A stretch of 64,000 nt of DNA. It comes from DATBLE01 sp963734065 (GTDB taxonomy: Bacteria > Actinomycetota > Thermoleophilia > Gaiellales > Gaiellaceae). Below the pieces are notes generated by a model. It did no database searches, was not told where the DNA came from, and saw only the letters and a program-made list of their open reading frames with translations. The DNA is taken from contig CAVTFN010000004.1 in NCBI GenBank assembly GCA_963734065.1, forward strand, positions 558,001 to 622,000, written 5' to 3'. The translations under genes and the position numbers were made by a program. Position 1 is the first letter of the stretch. Every line of letters starts with the position of its first letter. This document shows positions 8,878 through 17,884 of this stretch, in pieces.

Positions 8878-10935
8878 TCAGCTGCCGCTCTGGGCCGCGC
8901 CCGCCAGGTCGGTCGCGGCGGCGGAAACCGGGCTCGTAACAGCGGGCGTGAGGGGGATGGCGTCGTCGCCCTGCAGTGCACGCCGCCAGCCGGCGAGCAG
9001 TCCGTGCACGGCAGGTGCTCCGACGATCGCGCCCGTGGGCGCAGGCAGCTCCGCCGGGTAGAGGACGAAGGGGCGCGTCTGGGGGCCGCCGAGGCCTCCG
9101 TGGAACGAGATCAGCTCCTCGAACGCGCAGCCTTCCTCCAGCTGCGGGTCGTAGAAGCTGCCGACCATGATGTCCGCGACGTTCGCGAACCCGTCGGTGC
9201 GAAGCAGGTGCTCCGCGGCGGTCGGCGCGAAGACTGCGAGCGGGTCCTCGCCTTCGACCGTCCCCGACTCGAGGATCCGGGCTCCCCGGGCGCCCAGCAC
9301 GACCGCACCCCGGTCGCGGGAGCGCACCAGCAGCCAGCCGACATGCGGGTGCGCGCGCAGCTCGGTGATCAGCCGCGGATGGCGATCGTCGATCTCCTCC
9401 AGCGTCAGCCGCCGCGGCTCGTCCATCAGGTAGACGAGCCCGAGGTTGCCCGAGCCGAGGACGACCACGGGCCGGTCGCCGACCTTGTCCTTCGACGCCT
9501 TCGGCGCCTTGGCCGTGGCGCCGACCGCCTCTCCGAGCGCCAGCCCGGTCATCGCCTGCTGCTCGTCGCCGCCCTCGATCGCCTCGACCCGGCCGTCCTC
9601 GAGCGAGCGCTCCACCAGCTCGTTCAGCCCGTAGCCGTTCCGCTGCTTGAAGGTCGCGCCCTGGGTCTGGCCGTGGTCGGAGAGGACGACGATCAGGTAG
9701 GGACGAGCCGCGTACCGGCGCGCCCGGTCGATCCGGTCGAACTGCTGGTCGAGCTTGCGCAGCGCCTCGAGCGTGTCGGGCCGCTCGAGGCCGGAGTGGT
9801 GCGCGACCTCGTCGTAGCTCGAGAAAGTCGAGTAGACCACGGGCCGGCCGAACATCATGTCCGAGATCACTCCGTAGACGATCAGGTCGCGGACGATCAC
9901 GCACATCGCCGCCCGCATGAACGGATAGATCCCGCCGCGATGCCCCCGCGGGCGCACGTCGCGGCGGGCCGCCCTTAGCGCCGCCGTCCACTCGAGCACG
10001 ACCTCCCAGAAGAAGAGCACGAACGTCCGGCTGACGTTGAGCCCGTTCGCGAAGAACGCGCGGTAGCCCGGGTTGGCGCGGGTCTCCGCGCTGATCCGGC
10101 TGCAGGTGAGGATCACCTCGTCGGCCTCGCCGGACAGCAGGTTCCCACGGCTGGAGCCGCCGTTGACGAGGAGGCCGACCCCGGTCGCATGGGCCTGCTC
10201 GATCTCCGCGCAGTCCTGCGGACCAGAGCACGCGACCACCCGCCCCGTCTCCTTGATCACCCAGCGGAACGCGGGGATGTCCTGGTTCGAGCCGAGCAGG
10301 ATCCCCGCCTGGCTCGCCCCGGTCTGGGAGGAGAGATCGGGCTCCCACTCGACCAGCCGGTGAGATCCCTCGTCGACCCAGCGTGCCAGCGTCGGCGCCG
10401 ACCCGTCACGCATCGCCCGCTGGAGCACCGGCAGGGCGAGTCCGTCGATCTCGAGGAAGAGCAGGCCCGGCACGTCGGTGACGGCGCCGCCGCCCTGTCG
10501 TCTGGCGATGCGCCGGCTCATCCGCAGCATGTACGTGTCGTCGTCGTTCGTCCCCAGCAGCACCGACAGGGCGACGCCGATCGCCGACGCCACCAGCGCG
10601 GCCAGCAGCGCCCAGCCGAAGTTGTCGACGGTGATCGAGGCCGCGTCGATCCGCGAGGCGAGCAGCAACATCACCGCGTTCAGGAGCAGCGCGATCAGGA
10701 AGCCGAGCACGGCCATGAACGGGATCCGCAGCGCCGCCGCGATCGGCGGCAGCACGGCGTTGAGGATCGCGATCAGGAGCGCCGTGACGAGCGCTCCCCT
10801 GAAGCCGTCGACCGAGATGCCGGGAAGCAGCCACGCGGCGATCAGCAGCGCGGCCGCGGTCTCGATCCAGGTGAGCAGGACCGGCAGCGGCCGGTAGCGC
10901 AGCCCGGCCGGCTGCCAGCCTGCCCGCTCGCTCAT
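8878..10935 (-). CDS. Holin-like 4-TM domain fused to alkaline-phosphatase-superfamily phosphodiesterase
   Basis: A membrane enzyme of 685 residues. Residues 15-145 hold four hydrophobic helices with the pattern of the mycobacterial four-TM holin-like family (LPGISVDGFRGALVTALLIA). The rest is an alkaline-phosphatase-superfamily hydrolase: metal site LFLEIDGLA, the likely nucleophile region SQTGASQAGI, the segment YDEVAHHSG with a second metal Asp/His set, and the third in VVLSDHGQTQG. It could hydrolyse a phosphodiester or lipid-linked phosphate at the membrane; substrate unknown. The ATG at 10933-10935 overlaps the stop of the upstream gene (ATGA), so the two are co-translated. Confidence 0.82.
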   Translation of the reverse strand: MSERAGWQPAGLRYRPLPVLLTWIETAAALLIAAWLLPGISVDGFRGALVTALLIAILNAVLPPIAAALRIPFMAVLGFLIALLLNAVMLLLASRIDAASITVDNFGWALLAALVASAIGVALSVLLGTNDDDTYMLRMSRRIARRQGGGAVTDVPGLLFLEIDGLALPVLQRAMRDGSAPTLARWVDEGSHRLVEWEPDLSSQTGASQAGILLGSNQDIPAFRWVIKETGRVVACSGPQDCAEIEQAHATGVGLLVNGGSSRGNLLSGEADEVILTCSRISAETRANPGYRAFFANGLNVSRTFVLFFWEVVLEWTAALRAARRDVRPRGHRGGIYPFMRAAMCVIVRDLIVYGVISDMMFGRPVVYSTFSSYDEVAHHSGLERPDTLEALRKLDQQFDRIDRARRYAARPYLIVVLSDHGQTQGATFKQRNGYGLNELVERSLEDGRVEAIEGGDEQQAMTGLALGEAVGATAKAPKASKDKVGDRPVVVLGSGNLGLVYLMDEPRRLTLEEIDDRHPRLITELRAHPHVGWLLVRSRDRGAVVLGARGARILESGTVEGEDPLAVFAPTAAEHLLRTDGFANVADIMVGSFYDPQLEEGCAFEELISFHGGLGGPQTRPFVLYPAELPAPTGAIVGAPAVHGLLAGWRRALQGDDAIPLTPAVTSPVSAAATDLAGAAQSGS

Positions 10936-12092
10936 CCGGCTGGTGTCGACACTGCCGGGGGAGGCGCTGGATGCTCTCGTGCCAGCTGCCGCCGCAGGAC
11001 CTCGGTCCCGAGCATCAGCAGGACGAAGAAGATGATGATGTTCACCCAGTAGCCGAACTGCGGCGTCGGCCGCCACCAGAGCAGGAGCAGGTAGCCGACG
11101 ATCGTGACCGCGTAGATGCCCGCGCCGCGCAGATGCGGCGCCAGGTGCTGCCTCGCGGTGACGGCATACCTGCCGGCCCCGGTCAGCCAGACGCCCACCA
11201 GCGCGACCACGCCGAGGATCACGCCGGTCCAGCCGGCGCCCTTGAGCAGCCTGGTGATGATCGCGTAGGCGTCATTCACGGACGGGCGGACCGTGTCGGA
11301 GACGACGAGGTTGTTGACGACGTAGCGACCGGCCCAGCTGCGGGCGAGCAGGATCAGGAAGCCGGCGAAGAGGATCCCGATCGCGATCGCCCGGACCTCG
11401 AGGCGACGCCTGCCCGGAACGAGCAGCACCGCGCCGATCCAGGCGACGAGCGCGAGCGCCCAGATCCAGTTGGCGACGAAGCGGAGGGCCCGGGTCGCCC
11501 GCTGGCCGGTTTTCAGCTGGTCCGACTGGAGGAGCGTGATCCGGCCGGCGTCGGGCGGGATCCGGTCTGCCACGCTGAAGCGCTGGCCGAGCCGTTCCAG
11601 GATCGGCCGGAGGTCGAGCACCACGGCGCCGTTGGTCGTCCGCAGGACGTCCTTGTCGTCGTTCAGCAGCGCGACGAACTGACGCTGGGCCAAGGAGCTC
11701 GCGTCGACGAACAGGTTCTGGACCCGCGGCCGGGCGAGCAGCTGCTTCGCCGCGCCCTCGGTGGCGTTCTGCACCAGACCGGCGATCGGCACGGCCAGCG
11801 GCCGGAGGTTGTCGGGTAGCCGCTGCTTGAGCGTCGCCGCGACGTCCGTGTTCGCGTAGAGCTGTTCGACGAGCGTGGAGGCGACCTGGTTGCGGATCTT
11901 GTCGTCGGCGATCAGCGCGCGCGCCGTGCCGCGGAAGTTCCCCTCGTCGAGTGCCGTGCGCTTGACGTAGTTGGCGAGCACGGAGACGACGACGAGCAGG
12001 ATCCCGATCACCGTCAGCGTGCGCGCGGTGATGATCCGCCAGCGCGGCAGGCCTCTGGGCGGAGGCGGGGAAGGAGCGGGGGTCTCGCTCAT
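10932..12092 (-). CDS. Actinobacterial multi-TM membrane protein
   Basis: Function not recognised. The 386-residue product starts with a Pro-rich cytoplasmic segment (SETPAPSPPPPRGLP), one helix (LTVIGILLVVVSVLANYV), an extracytoplasmic helical region of about 150 residues (IRNQVASTLVEQLYANTDVA), then about four more helices including LALVAWIGAVLLVPG, LLLLWWRP and IIIFFVLLMLGTEVL. The architecture matches a widespread family of uncharacterised actinobacterial membrane proteins. An AAGGGAG ribosome binding site lies eight bases before the ATG. The gene overlaps and probably forms an operon with the phosphodiesterase fusion. Confidence 0.75.
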   Translation of the reverse strand: MSETPAPSPPPPRGLPRWRIITARTLTVIGILLVVVSVLANYVKRTALDEGNFRGTARALIADDKIRNQVASTLVEQLYANTDVAATLKQRLPDNLRPLAVPIAGLVQNATEGAAKQLLARPRVQNLFVDASSLAQRQFVALLNDDKDVLRTTNGAVVLDLRPILERLGQRFSVADRIPPDAGRITLLQSDQLKTGQRATRALRFVANWIWALALVAWIGAVLLVPGRRRLEVRAIAIGILFAGFLILLARSWAGRYVVNNLVVSDTVRPSVNDAYAIITRLLKGAGWTGVILGVVALVGVWLTGAGRYAVTARQHLAPHLRGAGIYAVTIVGYLLLLWWRPTPQFGYWVNIIIFFVLLMLGTEVLRRQLAREHPAPPPAVSTPAG

Positions 12093-12108
12093 CGGGTGGC
12101 TCCCTTCG

Positions 12109-12119
12109 TCAGTGACTGA
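12109..12119. promoter_or_regulatory. Short perfect palindrome before membrane-protein gene
   Basis: TCAGTGACTGA is an 11-bp perfect palindrome 17 bases upstream of the ATG at 12092, in the 45-base gap between two genes on the minus strand. Its size and place would suit a TetR-type operator half, but a single short palindrome can occur by chance. Confidence 0.25.
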
Positions 12120-12137
12120 GCGTTCGGGTGCAGCATC

Positions 12138-14066
12138 TCACGCCGGAGCAGTCGCGTCATAGCCCGCTCGGGGTGAAGTCTGCGCCACCGCCGGTTCCTC
12201 ACCGGCCCGGCGGCGCCGGAGATCGTAGAAGAGCAGCGTGATCGCGATCGCGGCATACGGCACGACGAACGCGTAGACGAGCGAGCTGATCAGGTTGATC
12301 AGCGCGAGCGAACCCGAGGTCAGGAACAACACGGAGATGCCGACGATCGGCCCGAGCAGGACCGCGGTGACGTTGACGAGCGCGCCGATCGCGAGCACGC
12401 GCGGCCCGTGCCCGGAGACGAGCTCGCCGCTCCGGCGCAGCGCCGGCGTGGCGCGCAGATCCTCGAGCACGCAGGCCTGGCTGAGCACCGCCTTGCGCAC
12501 GAGGTAGACGACAGCCAGCGGGATGCCGACGATCGTCAGGGTAAGCAGGCCGGCGACCAGGATCACCCGGAACCACGCCCAGCCGAGCGAGCCGAGCCGG
12601 GGGACGATTCCCCGGAACGCGTCCAGGGCGTCGGGCTGCTCACCTTCGTGGATCTTGCCCAGCGCGCAGGCGACGGCGGCGCTGACGGCGATCCCCGCGA
12701 AGATCGCAGAGAGCTGGCCGAAGAGCAGCGCGCAGATCCCGCTGACGATCGGGTCGCTCTGCGTCTCGTCGAGGAACGTGCCGACCCCGGTGGTTCGGAT
12801 CAGCACCTGCTGCAGCAGCACGCCGAGGACCGACAACGGCACGAAGATCAGTCCGATCCCGACGAACAGCAGTCGGTAGCGGCGGTAGAGCTTGAAGGCG
12901 GCACGGTAGATCTGGCCGCCGGAGCGGGCACGGTCGATCGGGAACGGCTCGTGGGGAGACCAGGCGGTCCGTCGGCTGAGCCAGACGCCGAGCAGGGTGA
13001 CGGCGGCGAGTGCGCCCAGCACGAACCAGGGCGTCCGCAGGAACTCGAGGTAGAGCTGCGACCCGGTCGCGACCGCCCCGCAGAAGAAGCTGGTCGCGCT
13101 GACGCCGATCGTCCCGCCTGACGGCACCTTCGTGCTCCCGTCGCGCCACTCGTCCTCGGACCAGCTGACCGGCTCGGTCCACTGCTGCTTCGTGTTCGGC
13201 CCGGTCGGGCCGGTGTTCGGCCCATGCTCCTTCTGGCCCCAGTGGCCGCCGTAGGCGAGCCAGGCGAACGGCGCAGACGGCGATGCGGGCGTCTCGTCCG
13301 GGAAGAGAACTGGATGCGTCTGCAGCTCGCGCGAGGGCGCGGTGGTGTTGTCGCAGCCGAAGCCCTCCTGCGCGCTGTGGCCGAGCCAGACCGATTGCTC
13401 GAAGTAGTTAGCGTGCGAGCCGCGGCCCGGGAAGACGATCGGGTGGGCCCCTCGCCTCTGGAGCTTGGCGTCGTCCCACGCGGCGCGCTCGGCCCCCTCG
13501 TGCTGCGAGTAGCCCACCTCGGCCGGGCTGCGCTCGAGCGCCTCCGACGCCGTGGAGGCGCCGAACATGAGCTGGATCATCTCCCAATCCGACTCGTGCT
13601 TGTTGTTCCAGTCGTTGAAGGGGTAGTAGAGCCAGTACTGGAGGGCAAGCTTGCCCGGCTTGCCCGGTTCGGTGACGACGCGGGCATACGCCGTCGGCGG
13701 CTTGCCGGCGAAGATCCGGTCCGCCCACTGCTCGTAGTCGCAGCCGGGGTCGAGCGGAGAGCCCGGGAAATCGAGGTACGTCCGGTCGCTGCGGCCGTAC
13801 AGGTCGGCGGCTGCCGGCGCCGTCCGGATCAGGCGCCCGTCCGAGTCGACCAGCCGAACGTCGGATCGTCCGAAGACGGGATCGACGGGAACGGGCCGGT
13901 ACGGCTCGCCGTCGGAGCTGCAGGCCTCGGACTGCTGCTTCAGCGCGACCACCGGCGCGTAGCGGTCGGCCAGCTGCTGCTCGGGCGAGGAGGCGGCTGC
14001 GGCGATCGGTCCTCCGGAGACGACCGCCGCGAGCAGGGCGACGGCCAACGGCACCGTGCGGCGCAC
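12138..14066 (-). CDS. Exported Vps62-like domain protein with C-terminal membrane domain
   Basis: A protein of about 642 residues with two parts. After a signal peptide (VPLAVALLAAVVSGGPIAAA) come some 320 extracytoplasmic residues resembling the Vps62/DUF946 group: QQLADRYAPVVALKQQ, LQYWLYYPFNDWNN, HESDWEMIQLMFG, SQHEGAERAAWDD and FPGRGSHANYF. The C-terminal half carries about seven membrane helices, starting with FVLGALAAVTLLGVWL. The start is uncertain: GTG 14066 is chosen because it directly precedes the signal peptide and lies six bases after the upstream channel gene; GTG 14054 is an alternative. Role unknown. Confidence 0.75.
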   Translation of the reverse strand: MRRTVPLAVALLAAVVSGGPIAAAASSPEQQLADRYAPVVALKQQSEACSSDGEPYRPVPVDPVFGRSDVRLVDSDGRLIRTAPAAADLYGRSDRTYLDFPGSPLDPGCDYEQWADRIFAGKPPTAYARVVTEPGKPGKLALQYWLYYPFNDWNNKHESDWEMIQLMFGASTASEALERSPAEVGYSQHEGAERAAWDDAKLQRRGAHPIVFPGRGSHANYFEQSVWLGHSAQEGFGCDNTTAPSRELQTHPVLFPDETPASPSAPFAWLAYGGHWGQKEHGPNTGPTGPNTKQQWTEPVSWSEDEWRDGSTKVPSGGTIGVSATSFFCGAVATGSQLYLEFLRTPWFVLGALAAVTLLGVWLSRRTAWSPHEPFPIDRARSGGQIYRAAFKLYRRYRLLFVGIGLIFVPLSVLGVLLQQVLIRTTGVGTFLDETQSDPIVSGICALLFGQLSAIFAGIAVSAAVACALGKIHEGEQPDALDAFRGIVPRLGSLGWAWFRVILVAGLLTLTIVGIPLAVVYLVRKAVLSQACVLEDLRATPALRRSGELVSGHGPRVLAIGALVNVTAVLLGPIVGISVLFLTSGSLALINLISSLVYAFVVPYAAIAITLLFYDLRRRRAGEEPAVAQTSPRAGYDATAPA

Positions 14067-14071
14067 TGCCT

Positions 14072-14530
14072 TCAGGCCTGTCGGCCGCGCAGCGCCGCCT
14101 CGATGCGATCGAGCTTCAGGTCGAGCTCGTCGAACCTGGTCTCGAGCCGCTGCAGCTCCGTCAGCTCGTCCAGGCTGTGCTCCGCCTGGCGCTCTCTCGC
14201 TGCTCGGGCGACGAACGTGGAGGTGATCGCGGCCGTGACGATCGCCAGGAAGGCGATCCCGTAGAGCATGACGACGGCTGCGATCAGCCGGCCCGACCAG
14301 TGGGCGGGGGTGACGTCGCCGTAGCCCACGGTCGTCACCGTCTGGATCCCCCACCACATGCCGACCCAGACGCTCGAGTACTCCTCGCGGTCGAGAACGC
14401 GGATGAGGACGCCGCCGACCACGACAACCGTGGCAGTGGCGACGACGATGGTCGCGACCGCGCCGCGAACGGTCGGGGGCTCGCGCAGGAACTTCGCCAT
14501 CCGACGTTCGATCGGGTTCGGACGCGGCAC
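14072..14530 (-). CDS. Two-TM potassium channel with coiled-coil tail
   Basis: A 152-residue ion channel subunit, expected to form a tetramer in the inner membrane. Helix one is VRGAVATIVVATATVVVVGG; the pore loop WGIQTVTTVGYGDVTPA holds the potassium selectivity filter TVGYGD; helix two is RLIAAVVMLYGIAFLAIVTA. After this comes a cytoplasmic tail of about 45 residues with heptad-like Leu/charged spacing (LTELQRLETRFDELDLKLDR), probably a tetramerising coiled coil in place of an RCK domain. It lies just upstream of, and on the same strand as, the Vps62-like gene. Confidence 0.9.
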   Translation of the reverse strand: MPRPNPIERRMAKFLREPPTVRGAVATIVVATATVVVVGGVLIRVLDREEYSSVWVGMWWGIQTVTTVGYGDVTPAHWSGRLIAAVVMLYGIAFLAIVTAAITSTFVARAARERQAEHSLDELTELQRLETRFDELDLKLDRIEAALRGRQA

Positions 14531-14660
14531 GGCGGAGACGTTACGCCAGCGGCCGGATCGCCTACGAGAGCCGGACGAGCGGCGGATGTACGGCTAGCCG
14601 CACTTCGTGACGCCAGCTGGCAGCACTGTCCGCCGGCCCACGCCTCGTCATGCTCTCGAG

Positions 14661-15998
14661 ATGCCCAGCACGATCGCATCTCCGGCTTCGCTCCCCGCTC
14701 GATCGGCTCCCGCCGTCGGCGGCGAGACCTACCTGATCGGCCGCCGCGGCTCGCCGCACGTCCACGAGTACCGCGACTTCCTCGAGCGCAACCGCGTGCC
14801 GTTCCGGTGGATCGACGTCGACCGGAATCCGCTCGTCCGCCACCTCGAGGCGGCGCCCGCGTTGCGCCGCCGGTCGCTTCCCTTCTTCCTGTTCGCGGAC
14901 GGCAGCCACCTGGAGCCGACCGCCGGGCCGGATGCGGACCTGGCGTTCCTGCGCACGCGCGCGGAGCTCGCCGCGCGGGTCGGGCTGCACGCCGTGCCGG
15001 ACGACGAGCGCTACGACGTGGTGATCATCGGCGCCGGCCCGGCCGGGCTGACGGCGGCCGTGAACGCGGCGTCGGAGGGGCTGCAGACGCTCGTGATCGA
15101 GCGTCACGCCCCCGGCGGGCAGGCCGGCACGAGCGCGCGGATCGAGAACTATCCCGGGTTCCCGCAGGGGATCACCGGCAGCGAGCTGGCCCGGTCGACG
15201 CACGACCAGGCCGTCCGGCTGGGCGCCGAGATCGTGGTCGGCTCCGAGATGGTCGACGGCTGGCCCGAGGCCGACGGCTCGATCGCCTTCGAGCTCGCCA
15301 ACGGCGCCGTCGTTCAGGGACGGACCGTGATCGGCGCGATGGGCTCGCAGTACCGCCGGCTCGAGGCCGCCGGCGTCGACGAGCTCGTGGGGTCAGGCGT
15401 CTACTACGGCTCGGCGCCGAGCGACGTGCTCTTCCACCGGGACGGCGACGTGTTCATCGTCGGCGGCGCCAACTCGGCGGGCCAGGCCGCGCTCCACGCC
15501 GCGGACATCGCGCGCTCGGTCACCCTGCTCGTCCGCGGCCCCTCGCTCGGGGACTCGATGTCGCAGTACCTGGTCGAGCGCTGCGAGCAGCATCCGCGCC
15601 TCGCGATCCGGACGAACACGACCGTCACGCACGCCTTCGGCAACGGCCGGCTGGAGCGGATCGTCGTCCTCGACCGGCAGAACGGCGCGGCCGACGAGAT
15701 CCGGGCCGACGCGCTGTTCATCCTGATCGGCGGCGAGCCGACCTCCTCGTGCGCGCACGGGTGGCTGCGCCGCGACGACCATGGGTTCCTGCTCACCGGC
15801 CCCGAGCTCCTCGACGGCAACGGCCGGAGCGACTGGCCGCTCCCGCGGGATCCGTACTTCCTCGAGTCGAGCCAGCCCGGCGTCTTCTTCGCGGGCGACG
15901 TCCGTCACGGCTCGGTGAAGCGCGTCGCGTCGGCCGTCGGCGAGGGCGCGATGGCCGCCCAGTTCGTGCACCGCTATTTCGCGGAAACCTCGAGATGA
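14661..15998 (+). CDS. Thioredoxin-reductase-like flavoprotein lacking the redox CxxC
   Basis: A 445-residue FAD/NAD(P)H oxidoreductase. Residues 25-90 resemble a thioredoxin/glutaredoxin-like domain (YLIGRRGSPHVHEYRDFLER, FRWIDVDRNP) in which the usual cysteines are absent. The FAD motif VIIGAGPAGLTAA is near residue 121 and the NADPH motif VFIVGGANSAGQAA near 264. Between them, where thioredoxin reductases carry CATC, this protein reads GSAPSD, so dithiol chemistry is not possible by the standard route. Similar CxxC-less relatives occur fused to cyclic-nucleotide or receiver domains. The ATG at 14661 is preferred over an upstream in-frame ATG at 14607 because the tail before it is unlike the family. 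Confidence 0.82.
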   Translation: MPSTIASPASLPARSAPAVGGETYLIGRRGSPHVHEYRDFLERNRVPFRWIDVDRNPLVRHLEAAPALRRRSLPFFLFADGSHLEPTAGPDADLAFLRTRAELAARVGLHAVPDDERYDVVIIGAGPAGLTAAVNAASEGLQTLVIERHAPGGQAGTSARIENYPGFPQGITGSELARSTHDQAVRLGAEIVVGSEMVDGWPEADGSIAFELANGAVVQGRTVIGAMGSQYRRLEAAGVDELVGSGVYYGSAPSDVLFHRDGDVFIVGGANSAGQAALHAADIARSVTLLVRGPSLGDSMSQYLVERCEQHPRLAIRTNTTVTHAFGNGRLERIVVLDRQNGAADEIRADALFILIGGEPTSSCAHGWLRRDDHGFLLTGPELLDGNGRSDWPLPRDPYFLESSQPGVFFAGDVRHGSVKRVASAVGEGAMAAQFVHRYFAETSR

Positions 15999-16019
15999 AC
16001 ACCCGGATCTGCCTCTCGG

Positions 16020-16041
16020 ACCGGGACGCCGGGCTCCCGGT
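16020..16041. terminator. Weak hairpin between convergent genes
   Basis: ACCGGGA and TCCCGGT form a 7-bp stem with an eight-base loop in the 47-base gap between the flavoprotein stop and the stop of the convergent calcium-binding gene. No T-run is seen, so the call is tentative. Confidence 0.3.
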
Positions 16042-16045
16042 TCCG

Positions 16046-17884
16046 CTACTCGTCCGGCCCGAGGTCGACGACCAGCTGGATCAGGCCGAAGACCACGGAG
16101 GCGACCGAGACCGCGTCGTCGCCGGCCTGCGTCTGGATCCGGAGCAAGTCGGTCAGCGGCTCGGCGCCCGCGATCCGGGTCGTCGCCTGCAAACCGGCGA
16201 CCTGGATCTTCCCGCTCGACCTTGACACCTTGACCTTGTCGGGGCCGGCGGTCCCGTTGACGACCACGGTGTCGAGGGCGCCGTCGCCGTTGCCTGCCAG
16301 GGCCAGGTCCGCGTCGACCGTCTTCACGTCGGTGCCGGTGAGGTCGTCGACGGTGAAGGTGTCCACGCCGCCCAAGGCGTGGAAGACGATGCCCTCGACG
16401 TCGTCCAGGTCCATGACGATGTTGGCGATGTCGCGGGTGAACAGGATGCGGCCGCCGTTGGCCAGGACCTCGACCTTCTCGTTGATGTTCGCGCCGTTGA
16501 AGTCGAGGACGTCGGCGCCCGACTGGCCCTCGACGATGTCGCTGCCGTCGCCCGGATCCCAGTGAAAGGTGTCGTTGCCCTCGCTCAGCAGCGCGGTGTC
16601 GTTCCCCTGGTTGCCGTCGACGAAGTCGTTGCCCAGGCCGCCGATCAGGAGGTCGGAGCCGTTGCCGCCGAGGAGCGTGTCGTTGTTCTTGCCGCCGTCG
16701 ATCGTCAGCGACGTGACGACCGCCGCGAGCCCGGGCGAGCCGGCGATCGTGTCGGAGCCGCCCTCGCCGCGGACGACGAGGCCTTCGGCCGTCGAGTTGA
16801 CGGGCGAGCTGGTCCCCGCCAGCACCGTCGCGGCCGTGCCGTTCGGCACGACACTGATCGTGTCGGCCTTCTTGGTCCCCTCGATCACCGTGCTGTCGGT
16901 GTCGGCGCCGCCGTCGACGTTCACCGCCGCCAGGCCCGAGATGCCGCTGTTGGCGGTGGTCACGTCGTTACCGGTGCTCCCGTTCACCTGGAGGACGTCG
17001 TTGGCCGCCTCGCCGCCCGACACCGTGACGGTCGCTGCGAGACCCGAGACGACGGGCCTTCCGCCGACCATCGACACGCCGGGTGTGTCCGCGCCGGCGG
17101 TGCCGTTGACGACGACGGTGTCGACCGCCCCATCGCCGCCACCCTGGGCGGCCAGGTCCGCATCGACGGTCTTCACGTCGGTGCCGGTGAGGTCGTCGAC
17201 GGTGACCATGTCGATGCCCCCGAAGGCGTGGAACGCGATGCTTTCGACGTCGTTCAGGTCCATCGTGATGCTGGCGACGTCGCGGGTGAACCGCACGCGG
17301 CCGCCGTTGGCCGAGATCTCGATGCGCTCGTTGATGTTCGCGCCGTTGAAGTCGAGGACGTCGGCGCCCGACTGGCCCTCGACGATGTCGCTGCCGTCGC
17401 CCGGATCCCAGTGGAACGTGTCGTCGTTCTCGCCGAGGAGCGCGGTGTCGTCGCCCTGGTTGCCGTCGACGAAGTCGTCCCCCGGGCCGCCGACGAAGAG
17501 CTCGCCGCCGCTGCCCCCGAGCAGCGTGTCGTTCCCGGGGCCGCCGTCGACCATGATCGACTCGTCCGTGAAGGTGCCGTTCGCCTGGTCGACGCGGACC
17601 CGGTCGTTCCCCCCGCCGGCGCTGACGCTGATCCCGGTGAACAGGCTGCGGTCGAAGGAGGCGTCGGCGGTGCCGTTGTCGCCCACGTCGACCTCGAGCA
17701 CGGTCGGCACCCCGACCTGGAGCCGAAGCGCCAGCTTGTCGCTCGACCCGTTGCCGGTGACCTGAAGCGTCACGCCGACGATCTGAGCGGTGTAGGAGGC
17801 CCAGGCGGGCCCCGCGCCGAATGCGAGCACAGCCGAGACGGACGCGGCGCACACAAGGCTGCGAGTCAACGTCCTACTCCACAT
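16046..17884 (-). CDS. Secreted hemolysin-type calcium-binding-repeat protein
   Basis: An exported protein of 612 residues. It starts with a signal peptide (LVCAASVSAVLAFGAGPAWA) and is rich in Asp/Gly/Asn beta-roll repeats of the RTX type, such as GGPGNDTLLGGSGGELFVGG and GGLGNDFVDGNQGNDTA, which bind calcium in the GGxGxDxUx pattern. Two long segments are nearly identical at the protein level, both containing FHWDPGDGSDIVEGQSGADV and VDDLTGTDVKTVDADLA, showing an internal duplication of about 283 residues. No catalytic domain is visible; a surface or matrix role is likely. No type I secretion genes are nearby. Confidence 0.85.
   Translation of the reverse strand: MWSRTLTRSLVCAASVSAVLAFGAGPAWASYTAQIVGVTLQVTGNGSSDKLALRLQVGVPTVLEVDVGDNGTADASFDRSLFTGISVSAGGGNDRVRVDQANGTFTDESIMVDGGPGNDTLLGGSGGELFVGGPGDDFVDGNQGDDTALLGENDDTFHWDPGDGSDIVEGQSGADVLDFNGANINERIEISANGGRVRFTRDVASITMDLNDVESIAFHAFGGIDMVTVDDLTGTDVKTVDADLAAQGGGDGAVDTVVVNGTAGADTPGVSMVGGRPVVSGLAATVTVSGGEAANDVLQVNGSTGNDVTTANSGISGLAAVNVDGGADTDSTVIEGTKKADTISVVPNGTAATVLAGTSSPVNSTAEGLVVRGEGGSDTIAGSPGLAAVVTSLTIDGGKNNDTLLGGNGSDLLIGGLGNDFVDGNQGNDTALLSEGNDTFHWDPGDGSDIVEGQSGADVLDFNGANINEKVEVLANGGRILFTRDIANIVMDLDDVEGIVFHALGGVDTFTVDDLTGTDVKTVDADLALAGNGDGALDTVVVNGTAGPDKVKVSRSSGKIQVAGLQATTRIAGAEPLTDLLRIQTQAGDDAVSVASVVFGLIQLVVDLGPDE
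16240..16690. repeat. Downstream copy of internal 849-bp-spaced duplication
   Basis: This segment codes for the C-terminal copy of the duplicated beta-roll block. It corresponds base for base to 17089-17539 at a constant offset of 849, with long identical runs around the FHWDPGDGSDIVEGQSG region (for example the sequence starting at 16481). The constant offset shows no indels between the copies. Confidence 0.75.
17089..17539. repeat. Upstream copy of internal 849-bp-spaced duplication
   Basis: N-terminal partner of the 16240-16690 block in the same gene, 849 bases away. The proteins diverge mainly at surface positions (GDD versus GND, NERIEIS versus NEKVEVL), so the duplication is not very recent or is under selection. 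Confidence 0.75.

Noticed and set aside
8878..10935. Phage lysis cassette
   Set aside because: The holin-like helices are fused to a phosphodiesterase and no other phage gene lies nearby.
12109..12119. Confident TetR operator
   Set aside because: A single 11-bp palindrome with no adjacent regulator gene; kept only as a low-confidence feature.
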